A stretch of 33,088 nucleotides of DNA from Thalassovita sp. (GCA_002729595.1 PBYL01000431.1:1-33088); one strand, 5' to 3'. Shown: positions 1 to 9,456, numbered from the stretch's first letter. The notes: generated from the sequence alone by a model not told the origin. Program-made: numbers and translations.

Positions 1-2509
1 CATTATCATTTAAAATATATTGGTCGTTACTTTTTGTACCGAAATAAAAGAAATACTGGCAACCCACAAATAATATAAATGCCATCGCAATTACCAGTAG
101 CGCACCAAAACTTTCTAGCCTATTTGTCTCCTTGTTGGTACTCGCATATTTATCAACTTTACTTTTTGCAGTAAGCGCTTTATGGTTTTCTGGGTCGCTT
201 TCACAGGCTTTTGTAAAATAATGCAAACTATCATTTAGATAGGCTGATTTAATGCCCACCTTAAAATTCTCAAACTGCTTGGTTTTTATATAACCCAAAG
301 CATAGTAAATGTCTGATAGTTTAATGTCTTTATAAACCCGTTTTGTATTAGCTGATTTTGGTGCATGCAAGTCTAACCTTTTTGAACCACCACCTGATTT
401 ACCCAACTTTACCGCTTCTTTAAAATAGTTTTCGGCAGCTTCCAACATTGCTTCATCAGATTCGTCTGATGACCTTTGCATAATACTTTCTCCCAAACCA
501 ATTAAAGCATCCACGTTATTCGGGTCTCTTTTGAGTATTTTCTTAAAGATTTTATCAGCTTCAAAATAATCTTTATTTCTCAAATAAGCATTACCCAGAT
601 TGAGCGTAAGATTTAAATTGTGTGCTTCTAACTTAATGGCTGTTTTAAAAGCCCTTATCGCCTCAGTAAACTCATCTTGTATCAAATGCAACTGCCCTTT
701 TAGGTTAAACCAAGGGGCACTTTCTCTTCCAGTTTTTAGGTAATTATTAATTAACTCTTTCGCTTTCTCGTACCTTTCTTCTGTAAAGTATAACTCTGCC
801 ATTGTTAATTGATCTTGAGCAGTTACAAATGGCTCTTTCAATACCCTTTCAGCGATTTTTAAATTGGCATTCCTTTTCCAGTATAAGCTCACATCAGGGT
901 TAATCATAATGCCTGATTGTACTGCATACACTTTGTTGAGTGCGAGTAACAGCCCCAAGTGGGTTTCGTCATGCTTTAAGCCTTCGGTAAACAGTTTGAT
1001 CGCTTTATCATATTCTCCTAAAACTTCAAAATAGATGCCTCCAACATAGAGATAATTGTTCGGGTCTTTTTTAAAGAAATTGTCGTTTTCTAGTTTGTCT
1101 TCATACTTTTTTAAGGCATCACCACAAAGCTTTCTGGCTTTATCATATTCCCCTTTTTTAAATAAATAATTTGCTTTATTATGAAGCGTATAAACATTTT
1201 CTTGGTCTTGTTTGATCGCCTCATCTAATATTTCAATTGCTTTTTCGAGGTTACTTGTAGCATCGTAATGATTAGAGATATCTAATAAAATCTCTTTCAT
1301 TTCTTTTAGCTCCCTGCTTTTGTTGTAATAGAGCAGACTCTTATCAAAATCTTTTAAATAATAATTATAGAGATTGCCCAGTGCCCAAAACCCATAAGCA
1401 GACTGCTTTTCTTCTACCAATTTTACAAAACCGGCTACCAACTCTTCATTATCAGTTTGGGCAATAATTAGATAGATGTTGTAATATGCCAAATAGTTAT
1501 CTGGACTGTATTCGATGCACTTTTCGTATTTCAATCGTGCTTCTTCAAACTCATATTTATCGTGATAAACTTTACCCAAACTTAAATATGCATGTGGATA
1601 AGAGGGATTTAGTTCTAGTGTTTTTTCGTAATATTCTATTGCTTTATTTACATCCTTCCTTTCATAAGAAAGCCCCAAGTTATAGTAAGCATAAATAAAG
1701 TTAGGATCATAATCTATACATTTTTGGTAGTGTACTCTGGCATCTTCTAGGTTACCATCTTCAAAATAGATATTACCTAATCCATTAAGAGCAAAGGTAA
1801 ATGTAGGATTGATTTCAATCGTTTTTTCGTAGTAGTGTTTAGCTTTGTTTGTGTTGTGCTTCTCATAGGTAAGCCCCAAGTTAAAATAGGCTAAGTCGTA
1901 GTTTGCATCTAGCTCTATGCACTTTTCATACTGTACCCTGGCTTTTTCTAATTCATTATTATCAAAATAAATATTCCCTAACCCTAAATATGCGCCAACT
2001 CTGTTAGGTTCAAGGGAAATTACTTTTTGGTAATGTAATGCTGCTTTTTCAGGTTCAACTTTATTAATAAGTAATGCTAAATTGAAATATGCAACTCCCA
2101 TATCCGGGTTCAATGCAATACATTTTTCGTAATGTGTTTTTGCCTCTTCTATTAAACCTTTACCTAAATAAATATTACCCACAGCCAGATGAGCATCCAC
2201 ATAATCGGGATCAATTTCTATTGCTTTGTTATAGTGTTCGATAGATTTCTCTTCATCAATGGTCGAATAACTTAACCCCAGATTAAAATAAGCCCATTTG
2301 TAATTAGGGTTTAACTCAACACACTTTTCATATTGCTTGATAGCTTCTTCAGTTTTTCCAGTATTGAGCAATAAATTTCCTAATCCGTTATAAGCATCTA
2401 AAAAAGCTGGATCAGCCTCTATTGATTGTTTGTACAAAGCTATTGCTTTATCAGAATCACTTTTAGAAATAGCATTTGCTTCCTGAAAAAAATCTGTTGC
2501 GGTGGTCAT
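1..2509 (-). CDS. Long TPR-repeat protein with C-terminal membrane segment (3' end outside window)
   Basis: Starts at ATG 2509 and stays open to the window edge (836 codons seen, no stop). About the first 20 residues are followed by a long tetratricopeptide array. Residues ~70-340 form four back-to-back 67-residue units, each made of two TPRs: an AYFNLGLSY-type followed by a LGNIYF...EKCIELNP-type. More divergent TPRs continue to about residue 740. Near residues 793-812 there is a hydrophobic segment (ALLVIAMAFILFVG) followed by a short polar stretch, so the protein is probably anchored by a C-terminal transmembrane helix. TPRs are protein-interaction scaffolds and no catalytic domain is visible. 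There is no signal peptide, so the array is probably cytoplasmic. What follows outside the window could add a domain. It lies 241 bp downstream of the DUF2167 gene and is probably transcribed separately. Confidence 0.85.
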   Translation of the reverse strand, partial: MTTATDFFQEANAISKSDSDKAIALYKQSIEADPAFLDAYNGLGNLLLNTGKTEEAIKQYEKCVELNPNYKWAYFNLGLSYSTIDEEKSIEHYNKAIEIDPDYVDAHLAVGNIYLGKGLIEEAKTHYEKCIALNPDMGVAYFNLALLINKVEPEKAALHYQKVISLEPNRVGAYLGLGNIYFDNNELEKARVQYEKCIELDANYDLAYFNLGLTYEKHNTNKAKHYYEKTIEINPTFTFALNGLGNIYFEDGNLEDARVHYQKCIDYDPNFIYAYYNLGLSYERKDVNKAIEYYEKTLELNPSYPHAYLSLGKVYHDKYEFEEARLKYEKCIEYSPDNYLAYYNIYLIIAQTDNEELVAGFVKLVEEKQSAYGFWALGNLYNYYLKDFDKSLLYYNKSRELKEMKEILLDISNHYDATSNLEKAIEILDEAIKQDQENVYTLHNKANYLFKKGEYDKARKLCGDALKKYEDKLENDNFFKKDPNNYLYVGGIYFEVLGEYDKAIKLFTEGLKHDETHLGLLLALNKVYAVQSGIMINPDVSLYWKRNANLKIAERVLKEPFVTAQDQLTMAELYFTEERYEKAKELINNYLKTGRESAPWFNLKGQLHLIQDEFTEAIRAFKTAIKLEAHNLNLTLNLGNAYLRNKDYFEADKIFKKILKRDPNNVDALIGLGESIMQRSSDESDEAMLEAAENYFKEAVKLGKSGGGSKRLDLHAPKSANTKRVYKDIKLSDIYYALGYIKTKQFENFKVGIKSAYLNDSLHYFTKACESDPENHKALTAKSKVDKYASTNKETNRLESFGALLVIAMAFILFVGCQYFFYFGTKSNDQYILNDN

Positions 2510-2692
2510 TTAAGGTGTTCTCAGAGGTAAATAATATTATAACCCATCTTCACATGTATTATTCAACTCATACCTAATTTAATAATACTTTTTTAATTTC
2601 TGATTGATGATATAGGGAAAAACTGCCTTATTCGATGCCGAAACCTCAAAAAAAGCTAATTCGTGCACTCATTTTTAACTATTCAACAAAGA

Positions 2693-2725
2693 AATGTCTG
2701 TACCTCTCATAGAAGAACAGACATT
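2693..2725 (-). terminator. Hairpin downstream of the DUF2167 gene
   Basis: A perfect 9-bp inverted repeat, AATGTCTGT (2693-2701) and ACAGACATT (2717-2725), has a 15-nt loop. It lies 25 bp past the stop of the minus-strand gene ending at 2751. The T-tract on the minus strand is weak, so termination is inferred from position and stem. Confidence 0.5.
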
Positions 2726-2750
2726 ACATAATTCATTAAAATGATGAAGC

Positions 2751-3620
2751 TTATTCTTCTTTCTTACCAGTAATCATTTTCCAAAGGCCGCCACCTACTG
2801 AGGCGATGCCAACTAGAATCAGTTTCCAGAATTTAGCCAACACAGCAAAGAAACCTACTTTGGCAAGAACTTTTCCAGCAACCAAGCCACCGATAGTCCA
2901 AGAAGCTACTTCGTCTATTTCCGGGTCAAAATCGGCATATTTGCTTCCCTCTTTAAACTCCACACTGTTAATTACAGGCTTAATACTCGCATTTACTTCT
3001 GGCATTTCGCTCATCGAAGCAATGGCATTAATCATAAACATCCCTTTTCTACCTAATACTCTTAGGTTGTAATTTAGGGTATTTAAACTATCTCCTTTAA
3101 AGTTTAGCTCTTTAGCCCAGTGTAGAATTTTTTTATTTTTATCATAAAAAGGATCAGATGCCCATCCCACTAACTCTATCGCTTGATAACCTTGCTTCTC
3201 TCTCTCTGGATTTGCTGCTTTTATCTCTGTTTGTTGTTCTTCTAACAACTCGTCATAATCAATATCTTCGGCATCATCATCTTCGATATAACCCACCTCA
3301 TCGTAACTGATACTGAAAACCCAACTATTGCTGTTTAGCACTCCTTTGTTATCTGGAACCAATAAACCCAAAATCGTTTCATCTTCTGGATTGCCCCATA
3401 AATCTGTAAGTACATATTTGCTTTGCTCTTTATCCAAAAAGCCAAAACCTTCTGGCACGTGTAAAATAGCATTCCCTGCTTCTAACTCAATTACTCCCTT
3501 TTCATAATTAAGTGATGACTCTATTTCTGCAAGCATTAAAGCCAAACTGTCCACCTCCTGACTATAACTGTTTAAGTACAGTGATAAAAGGACTGCAACA
3601 AGGGTGAAAACTTTTCTCAT
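2751..3620 (-). CDS. DUF2167 membrane-anchored protein
   Basis: 289 residues. A signal peptide (residues ~1-20, ending NSYSQ) is followed by a DUF2167 domain (PF09935). Recognisable family features are the GLLVPDN stretch, SWVFSISYDEVGYIEDDDA around residues 97-116, the LVGWASDPFYD segment and a HWAKEL segment. Two hydrophobic segments near residues 240-282 (WTIGGLVAGKVLAKVGFFAV and FWKLILVGIASVGGGLW) end in a basic/acidic tail, GKKEE. The product should sit in the inner membrane with the DUF2167 domain outside the cytoplasm. Family function is not established. It is flanked by its own hairpin downstream and 165 bp of non-coding DNA upstream, so it looks monocistronic. Confidence 0.85.
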   Translation of the reverse strand: MRKVFTLVAVLLSLYLNSYSQEVDSLALMLAEIESSLNYEKGVIELEAGNAILHVPEGFGFLDKEQSKYVLTDLWGNPEDETILGLLVPDNKGVLNSNSWVFSISYDEVGYIEDDDAEDIDYDELLEEQQTEIKAANPEREKQGYQAIELVGWASDPFYDKNKKILHWAKELNFKGDSLNTLNYNLRVLGRKGMFMINAIASMSEMPEVNASIKPVINSVEFKEGSKYADFDPEIDEVASWTIGGLVAGKVLAKVGFFAVLAKFWKLILVGIASVGGGLWKMITGKKEE

Positions 3621-3751
3621 AAGATTAGATAAACGGATTAGAAATTTGTTTTAAATTGATTGATGCTAAGTCAATCTTGATTGTTTTAATATTGGGTTAT
3701 CTTTAAACAGAACCTTTTTTTATCCAAAAAATTGGCATAAATATCCAATTT

Positions 3752-3781
3752 AAAGCCCATAAATGATTATAAATGGGCTTT
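3752..3781 (-). terminator. Hairpin after the DUF4132 gene
   Basis: Arms AAAGCCCAT (3752-3760) and ATGGGCTTT (3773-3781) pair perfectly. The hairpin begins 5 bp beyond the stop of the minus-strand gene ending at 3787. T-rich DNA flanks it mainly on the plus-strand side; on the minus strand only a TTT follows. Confidence 0.55.
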
Positions 3782-3786
3782 TATTT

Positions 3787-6201
3787 TTACAATTGTCTCA
3801 GAATAAGTTGATCAGTGATTTTATGATCTTCTGCCAGTAAAAAGGCTTTACTTAAAATGATGGAAATCATCTGGTCTCCCTCAAAAGGCAAATACACTTT
3901 TTCTTGATCGCTATTTCTATCCGGCACTATACACAAGTATTGGTCGTGCGGACTCATAAGAATATTGCCACTTCCTAAATGGATTTTATAAGTTTTCAAC
4001 TGACCATCTACAATGAGAAACTTTCCATCGAAACTGCATTGATCGCTTATTTTTAATTTAGGAACCAGTTGCTCTAAAATGCTTTTTCTGGTTTTGGCAA
4101 TTTCATTTAAATTTCCAAATGAATAGCTGTGCCAGTAAGTATACATGTCGTTGTTGCCGCCATCTTGCCAATTGGTATCGTTGCCAATGCTTGTTACACC
4201 CACAAACATATCTACATCTCGCATCATCTCAGAAAACACGATCTTGGGCACTTCTTCCATCGCCAATCTTCTATCATCTTGATAAAAGCGCACCTGATCT
4301 GTAGATATGTACATAAAAATACCATTGCCAGAAGTTTGGATTCCCTGCAAGTTAGAATCTACCCAAAACTCTGTTGAAATTCCCCAAGCCGGCAATTGCT
4401 TAATGGGTGTATTGTGAGAATCCCAATCTCCCATGAGAGAATAAGACCAAGCTCTGTGTTTGCAAAGTGCTGTAAACTGATGCTGTTTGAGTATATGCGC
4501 TGCAAAACGATTCGAATAGTTAAATGTATTTTTTTCTGCCTCGGTAACCAGATAAATTTCTCTAAAAGCCTGCTTAAAGGGTTGTTGTATCTGATGCTGA
4601 TACATAAACGCTCTCCATTGGCTAATTTCCGTTTCTTTGCTGTGTATCGGGTGCCAAAGTTGTATTTCGGTATCTTCTGAAATCTTTACTTCTTCGTTTA
4701 ATGCATTTACAAATTTGCCATCCAAATAAATAAAAGCATTCGATTGCTCTCCTGTGTTGGCAACCCAAATTAACTTTTGCGCTAGAAAACCAATAAATGC
4801 ATGATTTAGATAACGCTTTTGCCAGATTGCATACGACCAGCGTCTCTTTTTAAGATAAAGTTCTTCAATGCGATCTCTTTGTGCTATCAAAATCTCCTGA
4901 ATCTCTTTTCTCAGCTCTTGTATCCTCTTCACATCGGCTTTCTTTTCTGTTCTCAAAATCTTGGGTATCGATTTCTGGCTTTTACCATTGCTGTTTAGCC
5001 AACTCAAACTCACTTTTTTAAGCGATTCTATTTTGATTTCGGCGGTGAAAGATTGTTTCTCAAAGGCTTCGGTATAGGTAAAATCTTTTCCTAAACCATA
5101 ACTCGGAACTGCGATTTCTTCAATTTCTTCCTTATCCATTCCTCCTGCATCGGCCATTTCTTTGAGCAACCGCTCAACATGGCTTTGCACTGATGGATAT
5201 TTGGTTTTCATTTTTACTTTGGTGATGAAAAACACGCCGGTTTCTGCTGGTAGCATCGAGAAAGTATACAAACCAGCATTTCCAATTTTTACAGACAAAG
5301 CGCCATGTCCTCTAATCTTTTTAAAAGACAGATGACATATTTCTTCAATCTTGGTAGAAAGTTTATCATCGTTAATTAAAGCACAAAGCCAAATTGCACC
5401 TCTTACAATTTGTATGTTCTTTTCGCCAAAAAAGTAATAGCTGTCTATTTCTTTCCAATATTTATGGATGCTGCTTAGGGTTGATATGGTGATATCAAAC
5501 CAAACATGAATAATTTCTTGTAGATAGTTGTCTTTTTGCTCTTTTAACAGCTTTTCTGCTTCTTTTAGCCATTTTTTCGTTGGCTTTGAATTCCCAGTCC
5601 CTTTTAATAGAAACTGGATTACAGGCTCTATTTTAGCATAATCTTGGGAAGCCAAATAATGCCCAAGTGCGTCGTTACCTTCAAACAGGGCTGTACTTTT
5701 ATCATTTAATAAAATGGCGATTCTCCTGTTTATTTTTTCTTCTTCTACACCAAAGTATCTTCTTTCGGTTATAACCAATTCTTTTAAAAGCACTTCCACC
5801 TCATTGGTTAAACCATTCTCCTGAATTTCTTTTTCAAAAACATCTAATAATAGTTGATATGGTAATTGATACTGATATTCGTTATCTGCGCCTATAAATG
5901 CATGCGTTAAATCTCTGAGATGCTGATAACTGTACTTGTATTCTGATTTTAAGAATACGCGCAACAACTCATGGATTTTCTTTACCGAATAGTAAACAGT
6001 TGGCTTTACTTGAATATAGTTAAGCAAACTGTATAAAAACTCAAGCTTTTCTTCTTCACTATTAGCCTTTTCAAAAGCATGGTTCATTGAAATTTTGTGT
6101 TTTAATAATTGGTCGATTACGACTTCATAATTTGTTTGTTCGTTGTTATTTGGCTGAGCATTTCTTTGTAGTTGAAATTTTTTGATTCTAGACGGGGTCA
6201 T
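3787..6201 (-). CDS. DUF4132 (MolR/YehI-like) protein
   Basis: 804 residues, apparently cytoplasmic, with no signal peptide. The C-terminal third carries the signatures of the DUF4132 family: a WDSHNTPIKQLPAWGI segment, STDQVRFYQDD, EMMRDVDMFVGV followed by SIGNDTNWQDGG, then KTYKIHLGSGNILM and PHDQYLCIVPD close to the end. Family members include E. coli MolR/YehI, whose biochemical role is not established. A WGR domain, common in some relatives, is not seen. The N-terminal ~400 residues are helical and poorly conserved. The gene stands alone, with 165 bp to the DUF2167 gene and 290 bp to the next gene upstream. Confidence 0.8.
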   Translation of the reverse strand: MTPSRIKKFQLQRNAQPNNNEQTNYEVVIDQLLKHKISMNHAFEKANSEEEKLEFLYSLLNYIQVKPTVYYSVKKIHELLRVFLKSEYKYSYQHLRDLTHAFIGADNEYQYQLPYQLLLDVFEKEIQENGLTNEVEVLLKELVITERRYFGVEEEKINRRIAILLNDKSTALFEGNDALGHYLASQDYAKIEPVIQFLLKGTGNSKPTKKWLKEAEKLLKEQKDNYLQEIIHVWFDITISTLSSIHKYWKEIDSYYFFGEKNIQIVRGAIWLCALINDDKLSTKIEEICHLSFKKIRGHGALSVKIGNAGLYTFSMLPAETGVFFITKVKMKTKYPSVQSHVERLLKEMADAGGMDKEEIEEIAVPSYGLGKDFTYTEAFEKQSFTAEIKIESLKKVSLSWLNSNGKSQKSIPKILRTEKKADVKRIQELRKEIQEILIAQRDRIEELYLKKRRWSYAIWQKRYLNHAFIGFLAQKLIWVANTGEQSNAFIYLDGKFVNALNEEVKISEDTEIQLWHPIHSKETEISQWRAFMYQHQIQQPFKQAFREIYLVTEAEKNTFNYSNRFAAHILKQHQFTALCKHRAWSYSLMGDWDSHNTPIKQLPAWGISTEFWVDSNLQGIQTSGNGIFMYISTDQVRFYQDDRRLAMEEVPKIVFSEMMRDVDMFVGVTSIGNDTNWQDGGNNDMYTYWHSYSFGNLNEIAKTRKSILEQLVPKLKISDQCSFDGKFLIVDGQLKTYKIHLGSGNILMSPHDQYLCIVPDRNSDQEKVYLPFEGDQMISIILSKAFLLAEDHKITDQLILRQL

Positions 6202-6419
6202 TTTTTTAAAGCAGATTTTATTAAAAAAGGAATATTGTTAGTCGTGCCCATTAGAAACCCATGCTGAGGATTTTATTCAGACATCCACTCTAAAAAAATC
6301 GTAACCCCTAAATTGATAAGAAACAGAACCTCTATTGGAAATAGGTTGACAAAAAATAAATAAGGGAAAAAATCGTGAGCCGATAGCTCTTGTGACATGT
6401 TAGGTTTTGCATACATAAT

Positions 6420-6461
6420 CTGACTATTTAAATGTTTTATATGGCTATTTTAAATAGTCAG
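6420..6461 (-). terminator. Long perfect hairpin downstream of the 6492-7864 operon
   Basis: Perfect 13-bp arms CTGACTATTTAAA (6420-6432) and TTTAAATAGTCAG (6449-6461) are separated by 16 nt, beginning 30 bp after the stop of the minus-strand operon. There is no clear U-tract after the stem on the minus strand. It may be an RNA-stabilising 3' hairpin or a protein-binding inverted repeat instead. The rest of 6202-6491 shows no gene. Confidence 0.4.
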
Positions 6462-6491
6462 ACCGTACGCTATTTGAGGTGTAAAATATTT

Positions 6492-6932
6492 TTAGTTTTT
6501 TTTATTCTGATGTTCGTTCAACTTGTTATTAAGCTTTTGAAACTCTTTGTAATTCTTCTCCTGCTCTACGCCCTTCATGTATTGCCTAGCTCCGTAAAGC
6601 ACTAAACCAAAAGGCAGAATAAATAATCCACCAAACTCTTTAGCTGCTCCTATGCTCATAATGGAGAAGATGATCCCTCCAAAGAAAATAAACTTACCAA
6701 GCGATTTATTCTTTTCGTAGTTAACAGGATCTCCTACTTCTTCATCGCCAGAAACTTTCAACTTTTGCTCAAGGTGTTGTTCTTTCTTCCCCTCTTCTTC
6801 CTCAAAGTTTTCGCAAAATTCTTCAAAGTCGGCATGCTCATCTGTGAGCGAACAAACCAAGCCTATTTTAGGATTAGCTTTTCTTAAAACACAAATTCTA
6901 CAAAAGGCCAAGTGTTCTTGTCTGGTCGTCAT
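6492..6932 (-). CDS. Small Cys-containing membrane protein, hypothetical
   Basis: 146 residues. The N-terminus has four cysteines in the order CRIC (11-14), GLVCSLTDEHADF (C27) and EFCENF (C39). This is a zinc-ribbon-like pattern often seen in small Bacteroidota membrane proteins. An acidic linker (EEEEGKKEQ) leads to two hydrophobic segments around residues 82-112 (FIFFGGIIFSIMSI and GGLFILPFGLVLYGA) and a basic tail. No function can be assigned. It follows the 308-residue secreted-protein gene by only 5 bp, so the two are almost certainly co-transcribed. Confidence 0.7.
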   Translation of the reverse strand: MTTRQEHLAFCRICVLRKANPKIGLVCSLTDEHADFEEFCENFEEEEGKKEQHLEQKLKVSGDEEVGDPVNYEKNKSLGKFIFFGGIIFSIMSIGAAKEFGGLFILPFGLVLYGARQYMKGVEQEKNYKEFQKLNNKLNEHQNKKN

Positions 6933-6937
6933 AACAC

Positions 6938-7864
6938 TTATTTGAAGTGTAAAGTCTGTGTCAATTCTCTAAACACTTCTACATCAAACTCTTCACCACC
7001 GGATATGCCCTGCAAAACCACCTGTACTTTATCTTCAGCTACAACTTGAATGTAAATATTCAGCATCTTGCCTTCCATGGTAGATTTAGCGATTATTTCG
7101 TACCCCACATAATCGTTGATCTTGTGCTCTTCGCTACTAATTATTTCGATGTCGGTAATGCCTTTTTCTTTGAGACCATTTAGCATAAGCTCACAAGTGG
7201 CAGATGGCGTGGTAAGCCCATCAGACGGCAAAGGAATTGCCAGCAACATCGTGGTATTTTGAATGTTTTCTGTGACTCCATCAGGTGTGAAAATAAACAT
7301 ATTGGCATTTGCTTGCGCGAACTTTAAAGTTGTTTCGCTATCATCTAATGTGAAAGGTGCATTTGCCATATAGTCTATTTCCATCTCTTTCTGATACTGC
7401 GTTGAAAGCAAGGCTGTTTTCATTGCCGCATCCATATTTTCATCTACTCCCGGATTTACACCAATGAGCATAACAGAAAAAGTACTATCACCAAAAACTA
7501 GGTTATGTGTTTTAGAAGTCTCATCTTCTACACTTTGCAAGCAAAAATATTTGGCAGGATATCCATTTAACTCTAGCTCTTCTAAATCCATCATTTTTAT
7601 ACCTTTGGTTTCAAAGTTTTCTTTTGAAACATTTTCGGTACTAGAAAAATAATTGCCAGGGTTCACTTCCATCACGTTAATTGCGCCTTCCTCCCCTATT
7701 TGGAATCCGTTAAAGCCTATTCCGGGAACTGCTCCTTCTGGCGGAATCATCCACACACGTGTTCCACTTACCAATTGATGTTTTTCAGTTAGTTCACTTT
7801 GAGCCAATAAGCCAGTTGCTGCAATTACACTCAGTAAAAGTGTAATTAAAATCTTGTTTGCCAT
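6938..7864 (-). CDS. Secreted/periplasmic hypothetical protein
   Basis: 308 residues with a clear signal peptide (ILITLLLSVIAATGLLAQ). The mature part has two similar-looking halves. Each contains a segment on an 'item at time X' theme common in Bacteroidota hypothetical proteins: WMIPPEGAVPG near residue 33 and MFIFTPDGVTENIQ near residue 190. Each also has a stretch predicted to be beta-strand rich. I do not recognise a named domain. It is the first gene of a two-gene operon with the Cys-containing membrane protein 5 bp downstream. A TAAATTTG box lies 45 bp upstream of the start. Confidence 0.7.
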   Translation of the reverse strand: MANKILITLLLSVIAATGLLAQSELTEKHQLVSGTRVWMIPPEGAVPGIGFNGFQIGEEGAINVMEVNPGNYFSSTENVSKENFETKGIKMMDLEELELNGYPAKYFCLQSVEDETSKTHNLVFGDSTFSVMLIGVNPGVDENMDAAMKTALLSTQYQKEMEIDYMANAPFTLDDSETTLKFAQANANMFIFTPDGVTENIQNTTMLLAIPLPSDGLTTPSATCELMLNGLKEKGITDIEIISSEEHKINDYVGYEIIAKSTMEGKMLNIYIQVVAEDKVQVVLQGISGGEEFDVEVFRELTQTLHFK

Positions 7865-8194
7865 GTTTGTTGGGTTCGTTAGTTAATTTTTTCACCTAAA
7901 TAAAGAATCAAATTTAGAACAGGCAACTTTTATAAACTACTATTTCATTAAAATCAACATTAGTTAACTTTTTAAAAGCAGTAGCATACTCCATTAATTT
8001 TCCTTTAAGTTTCATTCAAGAGATTGTTAAAAACTGACTTAAAATGAATGCTATTTGCCATTGATTGGCATTCTTAAAATTTCGCTTCTAAAATTGTCAC
8101 TATTCGGTAATATGCCAGCTTGTGCTATCGGGGCTTATTCGCAAATATTGCAGCTTCAAATCAAAATTCAATATTCAGATATTTCAATAAATTA
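7865..8194. other. Divergent intergenic region, no gene seen
   Basis: Separates the minus-strand operon ending its leader at 7864 from the plus-strand DUF218 gene. CAAATTTA at 7909-7916 reads TAAATTTG on the minus strand, which fits the Bacteroidota -7 box TANNTTTG. A TTG -33 element at the usual distance is not clear. Overlapping short inverted repeats, TGCCA/TGGCA (8056-8060 and 8066-8070) and GAATGC/GCATTC (8046-8051 and 8068-8073), lie about 125 bp before the plus-strand start. They could be an operator, but nothing else supports this. Confidence 0.4.
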
Positions 8195-9454
8195 ATGACT
8201 ACAAACAAAACAATCTTTCTTCTAGCGCTAATCTTTATACTCCCCTACGCTTTGTTAGGACAACAATATCGACTTTACAATCCAGTAAAATCTGGCAACT
8301 ATGCACAAGACAAAAACTTTTATCTACTTACGCTTTTTGAGAAAATCCCTGAACTCAACAAAGTATTAGCAACAAATAGCACATTGGCAAAAATTGCCTC
8401 TGACAAGAAAAATGCTTTACAAAATGCGGCTCAGAACTGTAGAGAAGACCTTAGCTGCCACACCAATGGTTTAATATGGACTGATGATGAAATTGAACTG
8501 ATTGGCAAAGAATTGCAAAAACTAATACAATCATCATCAGTTTTTAAGCAATTAATCGAACAACACATAAAACCTTCTGGGTACTTCCAACTTTACAATG
8601 AGCTAGATAATGAAAGCCTCATTTTAAAATCTTGGGAAGATGCCGCTAATGGTATAAACAGACTGATAAATGTTTATGCACTTGCTGAAAAACCTCGCTA
8701 TGCAAAAATTGATTCCGTGAGTTATAACATAAATGGGGTTTATTATCAACGTTTGGTGGATTGTTTAAATGGTGTTTTGGCTGAACAAATAGATAAAATG
8801 AGCTTGTTCTTTCAACCTTCATTGGTATTTACTATGGGTTTAATGGAAATAAACAACAGAGATGAAGCAGCGCGATTTGAGCCAATGGAAGCAAAGGAAA
8901 ATGCAGCAGCCTTGCAACACATCCCCAACATCAGTTGGAATGACTATCCATATTCAGTCATTCTTGTTCCCGGTCATGGACCAGATGAAGCACACTTGGC
9001 TTTAAGTCCATTAGGTAAATTGCGCGATGAGTTGGCTGCCAAAAGATACAAAGAGGGAAAAGCGCCATTAATTATCGTTTCTGGTGGCTATGTACATCCT
9101 TTTCAAACTCCTTTTTGCGAAGCTACCGAAATGAAAAAAGACTTAATTGAGCGTTTGGGAATACCCGAAAGCGCCATTCTTATTGAACCACATGCCAGAC
9201 ATACCACTACTAATTTTAGAAATGCTGCCAGACTAATTTACCAATATGGCATCCCGGCAGATAAGTTAGCTTTGGTTACTACAACCAAGTATCAAAGTTA
9301 CTATATCAGCGATATGGGGCTCGACAAACGCTCGATGGAAGAACTCGGTTATGTGCCTTACGAATTGCATAACAGGCTAAACCAACACGATATAGAATTT
9401 TCTCCAAAAATCGAATCTTTACATAGAGATAATTCAGACGCACTTGATCCCTGA
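8195..9454 (+). CDS. Exported DUF218 (ElyC/SanA/YdcF-like) protein
   Basis: I start at ATG 8195, not the earlier in-frame ATG 8120. From 8195 the protein begins MTTNKTIFLLALIFILPYALLGQ, a good signal peptide; the longer form would bury it. This gives 419 residues. The N-terminal half is a helical region without a recognised domain. It includes CREDLSCH, whose cysteines could pair. The C-terminal ~170 residues are a DUF218 domain: YSVILVPGHGPD, PLIIVSGGYVHPF, EATEMKKDLIERLGIPESAI, EPHARHTTTNFRNA and ALVTTTKYQSYY. DUF218 proteins such as ElyC and SanA act in envelope or peptidoglycan precursor homeostasis in E. coli, but the precise reaction is unresolved. Two hairpins follow the stop. Confidence 0.75.
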   Translation: MTTNKTIFLLALIFILPYALLGQQYRLYNPVKSGNYAQDKNFYLLTLFEKIPELNKVLATNSTLAKIASDKKNALQNAAQNCREDLSCHTNGLIWTDDEIELIGKELQKLIQSSSVFKQLIEQHIKPSGYFQLYNELDNESLILKSWEDAANGINRLINVYALAEKPRYAKIDSVSYNINGVYYQRLVDCLNGVLAEQIDKMSLFFQPSLVFTMGLMEINNRDEAARFEPMEAKENAAALQHIPNISWNDYPYSVILVPGHGPDEAHLALSPLGKLRDELAAKRYKEGKAPLIIVSGGYVHPFQTPFCEATEMKKDLIERLGIPESAILIEPHARHTTTNFRNAARLIYQYGIPADKLALVTTTKYQSYYISDMGLDKRSMEELGYVPYELHNRLNQHDIEFSPKIESLHRDNSDALDP

Positions 9455-9456
9455 TT

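Noticed and set aside
1486..1698. Plus-strand ORF of 70 codons
   Set aside because: It lies inside the long minus-strand TPR coding frame and has no recognisable domain or promoter.
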